Below are positions 37,859-47,897 of a stretch of DNA of 64,000 bases, piece by piece (positions within the stretch are counted from its first letter, which is position 1; each line of letters opens with the position of its first letter). The DNA is taken from contig NZ_FNLB01000006.1 in NCBI RefSeq assembly GCF_900104145.1, forward strand, positions 2,988,501 to 3,052,500, given 5' to 3'. The notes beneath the pieces were generated by a model. That model was given only the letters and a program-made list of their open reading frames with translations, was not told the origin of the DNA and searched no databases. The DNA is from Pseudovibrio sp. Tun.PSC04-5.I4. GTDB taxonomy: Bacteria > Pseudomonadota > Alphaproteobacteria > Rhizobiales > Stappiaceae. The translations under genes and the position numbers were made by a program.

Positions 37859-39868
37859 TTAGTGTAATTGCTCGCCTAAAAGTTTTGGTGTGGTAGCGGG
37901 CAAGGAACAGCCCTTCTCTGAGCAGATGAAAACAGTGGTCTCACCATTGTTCCAGGATGAGTTTTCCAGCTCAACCGGCTTTATAGAACCCTCTGGGACT
38001 TCGTCTATATAAAATACCGGATCAGAATGTTTATGGAGTGGTTCCTTCATTGGATTCGCTTCCGGTCCAGAACCGTGAACAACAAGCGCTTTCTTGAAGC
38101 GCGTTCTTGTATCCAATGCATTCAGGAGGCCTGCGGTGCCAAAGACATTTTTATGAATGTCAGCTGTGAAGGCATTCAGTGTCCCATCAGCGATATTGCG
38201 GGAAGATGTATTTCCCGTCAGTATCCAATGCTCTGTGAAGGCTAATGCAGCGACCGCGTTGTAGTTGGGGGTTGCTTCGTCATAAGCGTGGTAGGGCCGG
38301 AGGATGAGGTCATCGGCATCTTTATCCGTCATATAGAAGCCGCCGTTGGTGTGTGAGAAGCGGTCATTAAGGATGGAAAGTAACTCCTCGGCTTTATTCA
38401 GGTATGCCTGCTTTTCGGAAGGATTCGGTTCCGAACTATATAGGGCGAGAGCTGCTCTGGCTGTCCATGCATAATCTGCAGCAAAACCAGTTTCTAATCT
38501 GTTGCCCTGTCGCCAGGAATGACTGAGCTTTCCATCTACCAGCATATGCTCAATAATAAAGCCAAAAGCTTCCTTGGCAGAAATGCGAATAGATTCACGT
38601 GAAACAAGGGGTTCTGCTTTTACAAGCGCACAGATAAGGATGGAGTTCCAATCAGCTAGAACTTTGTCATCTTTGTGAGGCGGTATACGGGTTGCTCTAT
38701 GATCAAGCAGGATCTTCCTGCACGTAGCCAACACGTCTTCTTGGGCGGCGTTTAGAAGAGTAGGGGACTGACGCCGGTTGAGAATAATCTTCCCTTCCCA
38801 ATTGCCCTCAATGGTCACATCATAGGCTTTGCAAAACAGCTCGAAGTGCTCTTCTGGAACTAAGGCTTTCAGCTCGTCATTAGTCCAGACGTAGAACTTG
38901 CCTTCGACACCTTCGCTGTCTGCATCCATAGAAGATGCGAAGCCGCCTTCAGGTAGTTTCATATCCCGCTTGAGCCAATCAATCACTTCCTGGATCCGGA
39001 GGTGAAACAGTTCTTCGCCAGTTTCCTGATAGGCCCAACATAGATGTTCAATGAACTGGGCATTATCATAGAGCATCTTTTCAAAATGTGGGACGAGCCA
39101 AATAGAGTCTACTGCGTAACGAGCCAGGCCACCTCCCACGTGATCGTATATTCCGCCCTGAGAAATAGCACGCGCGGTTACCAAATACTGGTCGCGCATA
39201 AAGGTATTTTTCTGGCCTTTGGCGGTTCTGAAAATAAGCTCCTGAACTGCGGCCTGCGGAAACTTCGGCGCACTGTTCATTCCGCCTTCCACTTCATCCT
39301 GCATGGTGAAGAGTTGTTTGCCTGCAGCGGTAATCATGAATGCTGAAAGGGGGGAGGCTTCGGGATGTGGTGCATTCAGCACTTGACTGATGGCCTGTCT
39401 GTTGGCTTCGATTGTATCGCGATCCGTTGAGAAGCTTTGGGCTACTGCCGCGAGAATATCTTTAAAAGCAGCAGAGCCATGCTGAGCTTCTTTTGGAAAA
39501 TATGTTCCACCCCAGAATGGATCACCGGTGGGTGTCACGAACATTGTCAGCGGCCAGCCACCTTGTTCGCCCAGCATATGCAAGGCTTGCATATAGATTT
39601 GATCGATGTCAGGACGTTCTTCACGATCTACCTTGATGTTGATGAAGTGCTCATTCATGAGGGCAGCTGTTGTTTCATCCTCAAAACTCTCATGAGCCAT
39701 GACGTGGCACCAGTGACAAGCGGAATAACCGACAGACAGCAGAATTGGCTTGTTTGTTTTTTGTGCTTCGTCGAGTGCCTCCTTACTCCATTCCCACCAG
39801 TGGACAGGGTTATTTTGGTGTTGAAGAAGGTAAGGGCTTGAAGCGTTCGTTAAGCGATTTCTGCTCAT
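37859..39868 (-). CDS. Thioredoxin-domain protein of the DUF255/YyaL family
   Basis: A 669-residue protein. The N-terminal ~170 residues form a thioredoxin-like domain with C51-H-W-C54 in SVGYSACHWCHVMAHESFED, and the remainder is an (alpha/alpha)6 barrel like N-acylglucosamine 2-epimerase or glycosidases (GGIYDHVGGGLARY, WLVPHFEKMLYDNAQ). Homologues include B. subtilis YyaL and human SPATA20; the function is not established. No signal peptide. It is transcribed against its neighbours between the GNAT pair and mnmE, and carries a parS-like site at 38591-38606. Confidence 0.88.
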   Translation of the reverse strand: MSRNRLTNASSPYLLQHQNNPVHWWEWSKEALDEAQKTNKPILLSVGYSACHWCHVMAHESFEDETTAALMNEHFINIKVDREERPDIDQIYMQALHMLGEQGGWPLTMFVTPTGDPFWGGTYFPKEAQHGSAAFKDILAAVAQSFSTDRDTIEANRQAISQVLNAPHPEASPLSAFMITAAGKQLFTMQDEVEGGMNSAPKFPQAAVQELIFRTAKGQKNTFMRDQYLVTARAISQGGIYDHVGGGLARYAVDSIWLVPHFEKMLYDNAQFIEHLCWAYQETGEELFHLRIQEVIDWLKRDMKLPEGGFASSMDADSEGVEGKFYVWTNDELKALVPEEHFELFCKAYDVTIEGNWEGKIILNRRQSPTLLNAAQEDVLATCRKILLDHRATRIPPHKDDKVLADWNSILICALVKAEPLVSRESIRISAKEAFGFIIEHMLVDGKLSHSWRQGNRLETGFAADYAWTARAALALYSSEPNPSEKQAYLNKAEELLSILNDRFSHTNGGFYMTDKDADDLILRPYHAYDEATPNYNAVAALAFTEHWILTGNTSSRNIADGTLNAFTADIHKNVFGTAGLLNALDTRTRFKKALVVHGSGPEANPMKEPLHKHSDPVFYIDEVPEGSIKPVELENSSWNNGETTVFICSEKGCSLPATTPKLLGEQLH
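38591..38606 (+). other. parS-like site (14/16) inside the DUF255 gene
   Basis: TTCACGTGAAACA core intact; two mismatches in the left arm. Coding context. Confidence 0.55.
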
Positions 39869-39966
39869 AAAGAGGTGATCCTGAATTCAAGGTATTGCTT
39901 GGCGAATAGGGTAGGTTTAACGCAGTCACAGCGTGATCACATAGCGAATAAAGAACCGGACTTTGA

Positions 39967-41316
39967 ATGAATACACAACAGGAAACAATCTACGCCGTTT
40001 CCAGCGGCGCACTTCCTTCAGGCGTTGCTGTTATCCGTTTATCTGGTTCTCAATCCAGGCCGGTGCTCAGAGAACTTATTAAAGGTAAATTCCCAGTTTC
40101 ACGTGAATCAAGTCTGAAAAAATTGTGGGATCCTGTAGATGGTTCACTCTTAGATCATGCTTTGATTTTGTGGTTTGAAGGGCCGGGAAGCTTTACCGGG
40201 GAAGATACTGTTGAGCTACATTGCCATGGCGGCCGGGCAGTTGTCGCTGCTGTTCTTAGGGTTCTCTCAAGCTTTGAAGGGTGTCGTCCTGCAGAACAGG
40301 GTGAATTTACACGTCGGGCCTTTCACAACAACAAGCTTGATCTGACTGAGGTTGAAGGGCTTGCTGATCTTATCGACGCTGAAACAGATGCTCAACGCAG
40401 GCAAGCTCAAAGGCAAATGGACGGCGCTCTGGGACAGCTTTACACGCAGTGGCGCGATACGCTTATTCGCAGCCGCGCGATGATTGAAGCTGAGCTTGAT
40501 TTCTCCGATGAGGATGACATCCCGGATTCTGTTGCAGATGAAATTTGGGTGGAGCTGGATAAGCTGCGCAATGCGATGCTCGCTCACCTTTCCGATGCAC
40601 GGCGAGGGGAGAGACTTCGCTCTGGTCTTCAAGTGGTTCTGCTTGGCCCACCTAATGCAGGGAAGTCCAGCTTGATGAATAAGCTGGCTCAACGAGATGT
40701 TGCCATCGTTACGCCAGAAGCCGGAACAACACGCGATGTGTTGGAAGTCCATCTTGATCTTGGTGGCTATCCTGTGACCCTGATTGATACCGCTGGCATT
40801 CGTGAAAGCGTGGGCATAGTTGAGAAGGAAGGTATTCGGCGGGCTCTGGTACATGCTGGAAAAGCTGATCTCATTCTTTGGACACGCGCTCCCAATGTGG
40901 ACCAGGAAGACCTACCCGCAAGCTTAAAGACGGGTGGAGCGGAGATCTGGCAGCTTAATACCAAGAGTGATTTGGGTGACGTTGTTGATCATGACTCCTT
41001 CGAAACGACCCAAGAGATTAACGTTTCTGTTCGCGATGAAGGTGGCATGAACGCGCTGCTATCAAGTCTTGAGTCGTTTGCGGAACGAAATATTGGACTT
41101 ATTGAAAACCCTCTGATTACTCGTGAACGCCACCGTAGCCATCTTACACAATGTGTAGATGATCTGGACCGAGCCATCAATGCAGCTGGCTATCCGATTG
41201 AGTTGAGAGGGGAAGATCTTCGCAGGGCCGCTGATCAGCTTGGCCGCATCACAGGGCGCATTGATGTGGAAGATTTGCTGGATGTGATCTTCCGAGATTT
41301 TTGCGTAGGTAAGTAA
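39967..41316 (+). CDS. mnmE: tRNA uridine-5-carboxymethylaminomethyl modification GTPase MnmE
   Basis: Works with MnmG to modify wobble U34 of several tRNAs. It has 449 residues. A tetrahydrofolate-binding N-domain, a helical domain, and an inserted G domain with P-loop GPPNAGKSS (227-235) and DTAG are present; the essential C-terminal CxGK is FCVGK with Cys446. parS site 40095-40110 falls in the N-domain coding sequence. It is followed by mnmG. Confidence 0.96.
   Translation: MNTQQETIYAVSSGALPSGVAVIRLSGSQSRPVLRELIKGKFPVSRESSLKKLWDPVDGSLLDHALILWFEGPGSFTGEDTVELHCHGGRAVVAAVLRVLSSFEGCRPAEQGEFTRRAFHNNKLDLTEVEGLADLIDAETDAQRRQAQRQMDGALGQLYTQWRDTLIRSRAMIEAELDFSDEDDIPDSVADEIWVELDKLRNAMLAHLSDARRGERLRSGLQVVLLGPPNAGKSSLMNKLAQRDVAIVTPEAGTTRDVLEVHLDLGGYPVTLIDTAGIRESVGIVEKEGIRRALVHAGKADLILWTRAPNVDQEDLPASLKTGGAEIWQLNTKSDLGDVVDHDSFETTQEINVSVRDEGGMNALLSSLESFAERNIGLIENPLITRERHRSHLTQCVDDLDRAINAAGYPIELRGEDLRRAADQLGRITGRIDVEDLLDVIFRDFCVGK
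40095..40110 (+). other. parS-like site (14/16) inside mnmE
   Basis: GTTTCACGTGAA core intact; one mismatch in each half. Within coding sequence. Confidence 0.55.
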
Positions 41317-41325
41317 AAATAGGCA

Positions 41326-41341
41326 TGTTTCACGTGAAACG
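41326..41341 (+). other. parS site (15/16) between mnmE and mnmG
   Basis: Only the last base differs from TGTTTCACGTGAAACA. It lies in the 276-bp mnmE-mnmG gap, 10 bp after the mnmE stop. No other feature is clear in that gap. Confidence 0.8.
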
Positions 41342-41592
41342 TTTTTGGGAAATCGGGAGTTAGTGGGGAAAACTCAGTGAGTCCCGTGGAAAACTTTAGT
41401 CGCGGCATTGGAGACTGAATGCACTGTTTTCTTTGACCCGAGGCGTGAGCTGTTGTATCAACTTTTCAAGAGAACAGGTAATTGCCCTTCTAATTCCCCC
41501 AGATTTTATCTGAGACCCAGATTGGTCCAGATGCTTACAAAGTGAGTTTCATACTTATCTCTGTATTTAGAACGGCGAAATGCAGGACCGAA

Positions 41593-43476
41593 ATGCCTAA
41601 CAATTTTGATCTTGAGTTTGACGTAGTCATCATTGGCGGCGGCCATGCGGGCTGTGAAGCTGCTGCTGCGTCTGCTCGCATGGGTGCACATACAGCACTC
41701 ATTACTCATCGCTTTGATACAGTTGGTGTGATGTCTTGTAACCCGGCCATTGGTGGCTTGGGGAAGGGACATTTGGTGCGTGAGATTGATGCGCTGGACG
41801 GATTGATGGGTCGCGTTGCTGATGCGTCCGGTATTCAGTTTCGGATGCTCAATCGACGGAAAGGGCCGGCTGTGCAGGGGCCTCGGTCTCAGGCAGACCG
41901 CAAGCTTTACAGTGAAGCCATGCAAGCCGAAATCAAAGCGATTGCCAATTTGGATGTTGTGGAGGGTGAGGCCGATAAGCTGATCCGTGACGGAGATACC
42001 CTGAAGGGTGTTACTCTGGCTGATGGCCGTCGTGTTTCTGCAAAGGCAGTTGTGATCACGACCGGGACATTCCTTCGTGGTCTCATTCATATTGGCGATA
42101 GGCAAATACCTGCTGGTCGTGATGGGGAAGCACCGGCTCTTGGTTTGTCTGTGTCACTGGAGGAAATTGGTCTCCGCCTTGGGCGTTTGAAGACCGGTAC
42201 TCCGGCGCGTTTGGATGGCCGCACCATTAACTGGGGTGTCCTTCAAGAGCAACCGGGTGACGAAAATCCGATACCGTTCTCAACAATGACCGATAAAATT
42301 GAGATCCGGCAGGTTCCTTGTTACATTACGCGGACGACACCTGAGACGCATAAAATCATTCGCGATAATATCAACCGGTCGGCGATGTACTCCGGTGAGA
42401 TCAAGGGCAGGGGCCCGCGGTATTGTCCGTCTATCGAAGATAAGATCGTTCGCTTTGGCGATCGTGATGGGCATCAGATTTTCTTGGAACCGGAAGGGCT
42501 TGACGATCCGACCGTCTACCCAAACGGTATTTCGACGTCGCTACCTGAGGATGTTCAGATCCAGTTTCTTCGGACAATTCCCGGTCTTGAAAAAGTTGAA
42601 TACTTCCGGCCAGCTTATGCAATTGAGTACGACCATATTGATCCAACAGAGTTGACGAATACGCTTGAGGTAAAGAAGCAAAAAGGGCTTTATCTCGCGG
42701 GTCAGATTAACGGAACTACAGGTTATGAAGAAGCTGGAGCGCAGGGACTTCTTGCCGGGTTGAACGCCGCCCGCACCGCGCAGAATGGGCCGTCAGTGAC
42801 TATCGGTCGTGCTGATGGGTATATCGGTGTGATGGTTGATGATCTCACCACACGGGGGGTTACAGAGCCCTACCGCATGTTCACATCACGGGCTGAATAT
42901 CGTCTTACTCTTCGTGCAGATAATGCGGATCAACGTCTTACTCCACTTGGTATTGAGTGGGGATGTATCGGCGATAAGCGTCGCATCGCATTCGAAACGA
43001 AGGTTGAAAAACTGCGGAAAACCAGGGATTTGATGCAGTTCGTCAAAATTACACCCAATGAAGGGCGTAAGCATGGGTTGCCGATAAATCAGGATGGTGT
43101 GAAACGCTCCGTTTTTGACTTGCTGGCTTATCCAGATATCTCGCTTGAACAACTCACCGAGATTTTTGATGAGATGAAGGGGCTTGATGTTAAAATTGCC
43201 GAGCAGGTCGCTATTGATGCGATGTACTCTGTATATTTGGAACGGCAAGCTGCGGATATTGAAGCTCTTAAAAGAGATGAGAATTTGGTAATTCCGGAGT
43301 GGATTGACTACTCTACTCTCACGGGGCTTTCCAATGAAGTGCGTCAAAAGCTGGAAGCTTTGCGTCCTTCGACCATAGGGCAAGCCTCACGCATGGATGG
43401 TATTACTCCTGCTGCGCTGACGTTGCTTCTCGTTTATATTCGCCGTTCAGGCAAAAAAGTTGTTGGTGCTGTTTAA
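41593..43476 (+). CDS. mnmG: tRNA uridine-5-carboxymethylaminomethyl modification FAD enzyme MnmG (GidA)
   Basis: FAD-dependent partner of MnmE. The ATG at 41593 ([17 protein letters not shown]) is preferred to an upstream ATG at 41542; this gives 627 residues. The FAD fold GGGHAG is at 15-20, and the family segments [22 protein letters not shown] and [11 protein letters not shown] are intact. The catalytic Cys region near [10 protein letters not shown] is kept. rsmG begins 2 bp after the stop. Confidence 0.96.
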   Translation: MPNNFDLEFDVVIIGGGHAGCEAAAASARMGAHTALITHRFDTVGVMSCNPAIGGLGKGHLVREIDALDGLMGRVADASGIQFRMLNRRKGPAVQGPRSQADRKLYSEAMQAEIKAIANLDVVEGEADKLIRDGDTLKGVTLADGRRVSAKAVVITTGTFLRGLIHIGDRQIPAGRDGEAPALGLSVSLEEIGLRLGRLKTGTPARLDGRTINWGVLQEQPGDENPIPFSTMTDKIEIRQVPCYITRTTPETHKIIRDNINRSAMYSGEIKGRGPRYCPSIEDKIVRFGDRDGHQIFLEPEGLDDPTVYPNGISTSLPEDVQIQFLRTIPGLEKVEYFRPAYAIEYDHIDPTELTNTLEVKKQKGLYLAGQINGTTGYEEAGAQGLLAGLNAARTAQNGPSVTIGRADGYIGVMVDDLTTRGVTEPYRMFTSRAEYRLTLRADNADQRLTPLGIEWGCIGDKRRIAFETKVEKLRKTRDLMQFVKITPNEGRKHGLPINQDGVKRSVFDLLAYPDISLEQLTEIFDEMKGLDVKIAEQVAIDAMYSVYLERQAADIEALKRDENLVIPEWIDYSTLTGLSNEVRQKLEALRPSTIGQASRMDGITPAALTLLLVYIRRSGKKVVGAV

Positions 43477-43477
43477 T

Positions 43478-44143
43478 ATGGCTTTAGAAAAACGGGCTGA
43501 TTACAGCCAGATTACACCTGTTATGCGCATGTATGAGGATGTTTCACGTGAAACGTTTGGGCGCTTAGGTATCTATGTGGACCTCGTTCGTAAGTGGCAG
43601 CCGGCGCAGAATTTGATTTCTCAATCTACTATGGACGATATTTGGATGCGGCACGTTGCTGATTCCATCCAGATTCAGCGAACACTTCCTAATGCACGCT
43701 CCTGGATTGACTTTGGAAGTGGTGCTGGCTTTCCCGGATTGGTGACAGCTATGTTGCTGAAACAGGAAGGGGAGGATGGTATTGTTCACATGGTGGAGAG
43801 TAATCAACGCAAAGCGGCGTTTCTCCGGACTGTTGCGCGAGAAGCGGGTTGTAATGTCAAAGTACATGCGGGTAGAATCGAAGCCGTTACAAACGGGTGG
43901 GAAGCTCCAATTGAGGGCGTTTCTGCACGGGCTTTGGCTTCTCTTCAGGTTCTTTGCGGTTTTTCTTCACAGTTTATACAAGGTGGTGCTTCTGCTGTTT
44001 TCCACAAAGGTCAAGATTTTCGTCGCGAAATTGAAGAAGCATCTGCCGAGTGGTCAATTGATCTGGTAGAAAAAGTAAGTCTAGTAGATCCGCTAAGTCG
44101 CGTTCTGGTCCTGTCGAAAATCGAGCCGAAAACCGCTAAATAA
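43478..44143 (+). CDS. rsmG: 16S rRNA (guanine-N7) methyltransferase RsmG (GidB)
   Basis: Methylates G527 of 16S rRNA using SAM. The ATG at 43478 lies 2 bp after mnmG; 221 residues. The SAM motif WIDFGSGAGFPG and VESNQRKAAFLR are intact. A near-perfect parS (43540-43555) is embedded in the codons for the first ~25 residues (DVSRETFG), as known for rsmG in other alphaproteobacteria. Confidence 0.95.
   Translation: MALEKRADYSQITPVMRMYEDVSRETFGRLGIYVDLVRKWQPAQNLISQSTMDDIWMRHVADSIQIQRTLPNARSWIDFGSGAGFPGLVTAMLLKQEGEDGIVHMVESNQRKAAFLRTVAREAGCNVKVHAGRIEAVTNGWEAPIEGVSARALASLQVLCGFSSQFIQGGASAVFHKGQDFRREIEEASAEWSIDLVEKVSLVDPLSRVLVLSKIEPKTAK
43540..43555 (+). other. parS site (15/16) inside rsmG
   Basis: One base from consensus; it encodes VSRET of RsmG, so both protein and site are constrained. 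Confidence 0.8.
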
Positions 44144-44154
44144 GGTGCTGTTGG

Positions 44155-44982
44155 ATGAGCTTATTGCCAAAATCTCCTCGTGTGTTGACTATCGCTAACC
44201 AGAAGGGCGGCGTAGGCAAAACGACGACAGCCATTAATCTCGGCACTGCACTTGCTGCGATTGGCGAGCGCGTCCTGATTATTGACCTTGATCCGCAGGG
44301 CAATGCCTCTACGGGCCTGGGTATCGATCGTATCGATCGTGAATATTCCACTTATGATGTTATGAGCGGTGACTCAACACTGGAACAGACCATTCTTGAA
44401 ACGGCTGTTCCGCGGTTATGGATCGCTCCGTCGACGATGGATTTGCTTGGGGTGGAGCTGGAAATTTCTGCTGCCAGTGATCGTACATTCCGATTACGCA
44501 ATGCAATTTCCGGTATGGCACAGGAAGCTGATGAGGGACGAATACAAGGATATTCTTATGTTCTTGTCGATTGCCCGCCATCTCTGAACTTGCTTACGAT
44601 CAACGCTTTAGCTGCATCACACAGCATTCTCGTACCTCTGCAATGTGAATTCTTTGCGTTGGAAGGTTTGAGCCAGCTGTTGAGTACCGTTGAGCAGGTG
44701 AAGCAGTCTCTGAACCAAGAACTGAGTATTCACGGCATCGTCCTCACTATGTACGATAGCCGCAACAACCTCTCCAGTCAGGTTGTGCAGGATGTTCGCG
44801 AAACGATGGGTGACGCTGTCTATGAGACGGTTATTCCGCGTAACGTACGCGTTTCTGAGGCTCCATCCTATGGTAAGCCTGCTTTGCTTTATGATTTGAA
44901 GTGCTCCGGCTCGCAGGCGTATTTACGACTCGCTTCCGAAATCATTCAACGTGAGCGTGATATGCGGATGGCTGCGGCTTGA
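44155..44982 (+). CDS. parA: Chromosome partitioning ATPase ParA
   Basis: Deviant-Walker ATPase that binds DNA and pulls ParB-parS complexes apart at division. It has 275 residues. The deviant Walker A KGGVGKTT spans 17-24 with the signature lysine, Walker B is VLVDCPPSLN and the DLDPQGNAST loop is present. The start is 11 bp after rsmG. Confidence 0.97.
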   Translation: MSLLPKSPRVLTIANQKGGVGKTTTAINLGTALAAIGERVLIIDLDPQGNASTGLGIDRIDREYSTYDVMSGDSTLEQTILETAVPRLWIAPSTMDLLGVELEISAASDRTFRLRNAISGMAQEADEGRIQGYSYVLVDCPPSLNLLTINALAASHSILVPLQCEFFALEGLSQLLSTVEQVKQSLNQELSIHGIVLTMYDSRNNLSSQVVQDVRETMGDAVYETVIPRNVRVSEAPSYGKPALLYDLKCSGSQAYLRLASEIIQRERDMRMAAA

Positions 44983-45021
44983 TTTGGATGCCGTTGCTAC
45001 TTGTAGAAAATAATTTGATGA

Positions 45022-45040
45022 CCCGCGAGGGAACCGCGGG
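45022..45040. other. Hairpin in the parA-parB gap
   Basis: CCCGCG (45022-45027) and CGCGGG (45035-45040) with a 7-base loop; no T-run. It may tune the ParA:ParB ratio through mRNA processing. Confidence 0.4.
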
Positions 45041-45090
45041 AAGGGCCCGTCGACTCTGAGGCCCTGAAATGTAAATAGGTGGAATCCGAA

Positions 45091-45990
45091 ATGGCGAAGA
45101 CAGAGGAAGCAGGACGAGGGAATAAGCGACTTGGGCGCGGTCTTGCTACGCTTTTGGGTGAGGCAAACTCCGAGCCAACAATATCGCCTGCAGAACGGAG
45201 CCGTGACAACCGAAAGGTTCCGATTGAGTATCTTCAGCCAAACCCGCGTAACCCACGGAAATCATTTGTAGAAGAAGATCTCAATAACCTGACGGAATCC
45301 ATTCGTACAAAGGGTATTGTGCAGCCAATTTTGGTTCGTCCACGCCCTAACAAGCCGGGTCATTTTGAGATTATTGCAGGTGAACGCCGCTGGCGGGCTG
45401 CTCAAAGAGCTGGTCTTCATGATGCTCCGGTCGTTATTCGTGAAGTGACGGATCAGGAAGCTCTGGAACTTGCCATTATTGAAAATGTGCAACGTGCGGA
45501 TCTTAATGCGATTGAAGAAGCGCTTGGATATGATCAGCTGATTGAAGAGTTTTCTTACAGTCAGGTTGAGCTTTCCAAGGTGATTGGTAAGAGCCGCAGC
45601 CATGTTGCAAACACGCTGCGTCTTCTCAAGCTGCCGAATTCTGTAAAGGATTACCTTGCTGAGGGGCTTTTGACCGCCGGTCATGCACGTGCTTTGATTA
45701 CGGCTGACGATCCCGCAGGCTTGGCAGAGCTTATCGTGGAGAAGGGACTCACAGTTCGTGATGCTGAGCGCCTGGCTCAAAACCCTGAGCTGCTTAAGAA
45801 AAAAGAGAGTGCTCCGAAGCCTGAAAAAGATGCTGATACGCGTTCGCTTGAAAAGCGCCTTGGCGATGGCTTGGGTTTGAAAGTTGCTATTGCACACAAA
45901 CCTGAAAAGGGCACTGGTGAGCTGAAGATCAAATACAAGAGTGTTGAGCAGCTTGATGAAGTATGTCGCTTGCTTGGCATTCAGAACTAA
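45091..45990 (+). CDS. parB: Chromosome partitioning protein ParB (CTP-dependent parS clamp)
   Basis: Binds parS, loads as a CTP-gated clamp and spreads. The ATG at 45091 has AGGTGGA upstream; an in-frame GTG at 45079 is less likely. It has 299 residues. The N-domain has NPRKSF and GERRWRA (97-103), the CTP-binding box; the HTH around VIGKSRSHVANTLRLLKLP recognises parS; the C-terminal dimer domain is complete. Confidence 0.96.
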   Translation: MAKTEEAGRGNKRLGRGLATLLGEANSEPTISPAERSRDNRKVPIEYLQPNPRNPRKSFVEEDLNNLTESIRTKGIVQPILVRPRPNKPGHFEIIAGERRWRAAQRAGLHDAPVVIREVTDQEALELAIIENVQRADLNAIEEALGYDQLIEEFSYSQVELSKVIGKSRSHVANTLRLLKLPNSVKDYLAEGLLTAGHARALITADDPAGLAELIVEKGLTVRDAERLAQNPELLKKKESAPKPEKDADTRSLEKRLGDGLGLKVAIAHKPEKGTGELKIKYKSVEQLDEVCRLLGIQN

Positions 45991-46011
45991 TTGTTCCTGC
46001 TGATTATTATG

Positions 46012-46049
46012 AAAAAGGCCGTACCTCTTAACTGAGGCGCGGCCTTTTT
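46012..46049. terminator. Bidirectional terminator between parB and the 183-residue gene
   Basis: AAAAAGGCCG and CGGCCTTTTT with ACCTC/GAGG inside form a long stem with T-runs on both strands, serving convergent parB and the minus-strand gene. Confidence 0.85.
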
Positions 46050-46167
46050 AGATTCGGAAGTGAAATTAAGATAGATTCGGGAAAGAAACAACTTTGACTA
46101 AACCAGTTTTGTTAAAGCGAGATGCAGATGCTTTGATCTGAAGTCGGTCGTAAAAATAGCTCTAAAG

Positions 46168-46719
46168 TTATTTTCTTGGTTCAACCCAATATTCTCTGAT
46201 ATTGAAGAGGCGCAGGGCATAGTTTACTAAGCTTGGGTATCCGCATTGAACTAATGTAAACAGATCCGATTCACCCTCATGTCCATTCACTGTGACACCT
46301 TCAGCATGCATAGTTTTTCCTAGATCGTAATACTTTATTACAATTTCGACAGGTTCTTTTTTTCTATGCTTATTCGGAGTATACATGGTTGCTGAAAAAT
46401 ATGTGTAGTTAGCATCTGTCTTTAGAGCGATGTTTTCAAACATCTGCCAATCACGCTTTCCTTCTAGAATTAGGTACCCATCTGTTCCATCAAAATTGAG
46501 GACTGGGACATAACTAAAACAACCAGAAATACTTCCCCAACTCCACCCTCCACTCAAGAGCTCTCCTGTGGTTCTAAATCCAGGGATAGGCAGATATTTA
46601 ATTGGAAGTGCCACAATTAATCCATAGAGGATCAAAATTGTGAGACCTCTCATATAGAATGTACCGAAGCGACTTCTTCTTATAATTTTCCGCTTTGTAA
46701 TCATTGCGGGATTCCTCAA
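46168..46719 (-). CDS. Hypothetical membrane-anchored protein
   Basis: No family recognised. It has up to 183 residues (an alternative ATG at 46704 gives 178). A basic N-terminus and one hydrophobic helix (about 24-42) suggest a single membrane anchor, with the rest outside. The mature part is rich in aromatic residues and holds SGCFSYVPVLNFDGTDG and a second Cys in VQCGYP, so a disulfide is possible. The DNA is AT-rich compared with parB and holA. It interrupts the otherwise conserved parB-holA order and so is probably an insertion. Confidence 0.6.
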   Translation of the reverse strand: MRNPAMITKRKIIRRSRFGTFYMRGLTILILYGLIVALPIKYLPIPGFRTTGELLSGGWSWGSISGCFSYVPVLNFDGTDGYLILEGKRDWQMFENIALKTDANYTYFSATMYTPNKHRKKEPVEIVIKYYDLGKTMHAEGVTVNGHEGESDLFTLVQCGYPSLVNYALRLFNIREYWVEPRK

Positions 46720-46849
46720 TGCTCAAAAATTCCCAGATATAGTTAAAAATATTTTTGTATAATTTGGTTTGAACTTAATGTGACAGCACCCCAAAGCACC
46801 ACCAAGTTTAATTGGCGGTGCTCAAGGAATTTACAATGAAATTTGCTGG

Positions 46850-47890
46850 TTACCGGCGTCTGTTCGCAGCTTTTGCTACCTGAGCAATTGCAAGGAGCGT
46901 GTGTGAGACGATTGCTGCGGATAGGCTTGCATTGAAGCGGGACTCGCGGACTGCATCATTCAAGCGAGTGAGTGCGCGTTCCAGATAGTCTTCATTCCAG
47001 ATCTCTACTTGTCTGACGATCTTTGAGCGGCGCTTCCAGAAAATCGGAGGGCGCATGCCACCAATAACATCTTCAACTGCAATGCGTTGGTTCGCTTTTA
47101 AACGGCACAGGTGAAGCATTTGGAAGTGGCGTAATGCTTGAGAGGCGATCATTCCAGCGTCTGTCCCTGAAGCTGAGAGGCGCTCTAAGCCGTGGTCCAG
47201 AGTAACTGTGTCTCCGAGTGCAGCTGCATCAATTAGCTCGTCCATGGCGAATGCAGAAGCGTCTCCGATGATCTCTTCAACATGATGCACTTCGATGCGG
47301 TTGTCCTTCATCGCATAGAGGCAGAGCTTTTTCAATTCACCACGACTGGCGATGCGGTCGGCTCCAAGCAGTGTGTGAAGCGTCATGCGGGCTTCCTTGC
47401 TTATTTGCAGGCCCGCTGAGTTGGTTTCATCGTCGATAAGACGATCTACATCTTTCGCTGTGTCTGCAAAGCAGGGGATCGCGATAGCCGTTTTACTGGC
47501 TTCAAACTTTTTACGGAGGCCAGCCGTTTTTTTCAGGTCGCCTGCCTCAATGACTATGAATGCAGTGAAGTCATTGTTTTTCAGCAGAGGTTCAACGGCT
47601 GGGAGAACGCTTTTGGTGCCGTTCTCACGGACCCAAATGGTTCGCCTACCACCAAAAAGAGGGATCGTGAGAGCTTCATCAATCAACCGGCTGGGGTCGC
47701 TGGCTATATCTGCAGCATCCAGTTTAACCTGAGAGAATGGATCGTCATTCTCTGCAGCAGCGTTGGAAATGAGGGCATGAGTACGCTCATTCACCAACCC
47801 GGTGTCTGGTCCATAAACCAAAATAAGGTTTACAGCATCTGGCGGGTTGGTGATGTACCGTTCAATTTCAGCAGCTTTGAGCGCTACCAT
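46850..47890 (-). CDS. holA: DNA polymerase III delta subunit
   Basis: Clamp-loader subunit that opens the beta clamp. It has 346 residues. The three-domain AAA-like layout is preserved (LVYGPDTGLVNERTHAL near the N-terminus; helical C-domain). It lies 7 bp after lptE in the leftward leuS-lptE-holA operon, typical of alphaproteobacteria. Confidence 0.92.
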   Translation of the reverse strand: MVALKAAEIERYITNPPDAVNLILVYGPDTGLVNERTHALISNAAAENDDPFSQVKLDAADIASDPSRLIDEALTIPLFGGRRTIWVRENGTKSVLPAVEPLLKNNDFTAFIVIEAGDLKKTAGLRKKFEASKTAIAIPCFADTAKDVDRLIDDETNSAGLQISKEARMTLHTLLGADRIASRGELKKLCLYAMKDNRIEVHHVEEIIGDASAFAMDELIDAAALGDTVTLDHGLERLSASGTDAGMIASQALRHFQMLHLCRLKANQRIAVEDVIGGMRPPIFWKRRSKIVRQVEIWNEDYLERALTRLNDAVRESRFNASLSAAIVSHTLLAIAQVAKAANRRR

Positions 47891-47897
47891 AGTTTTC

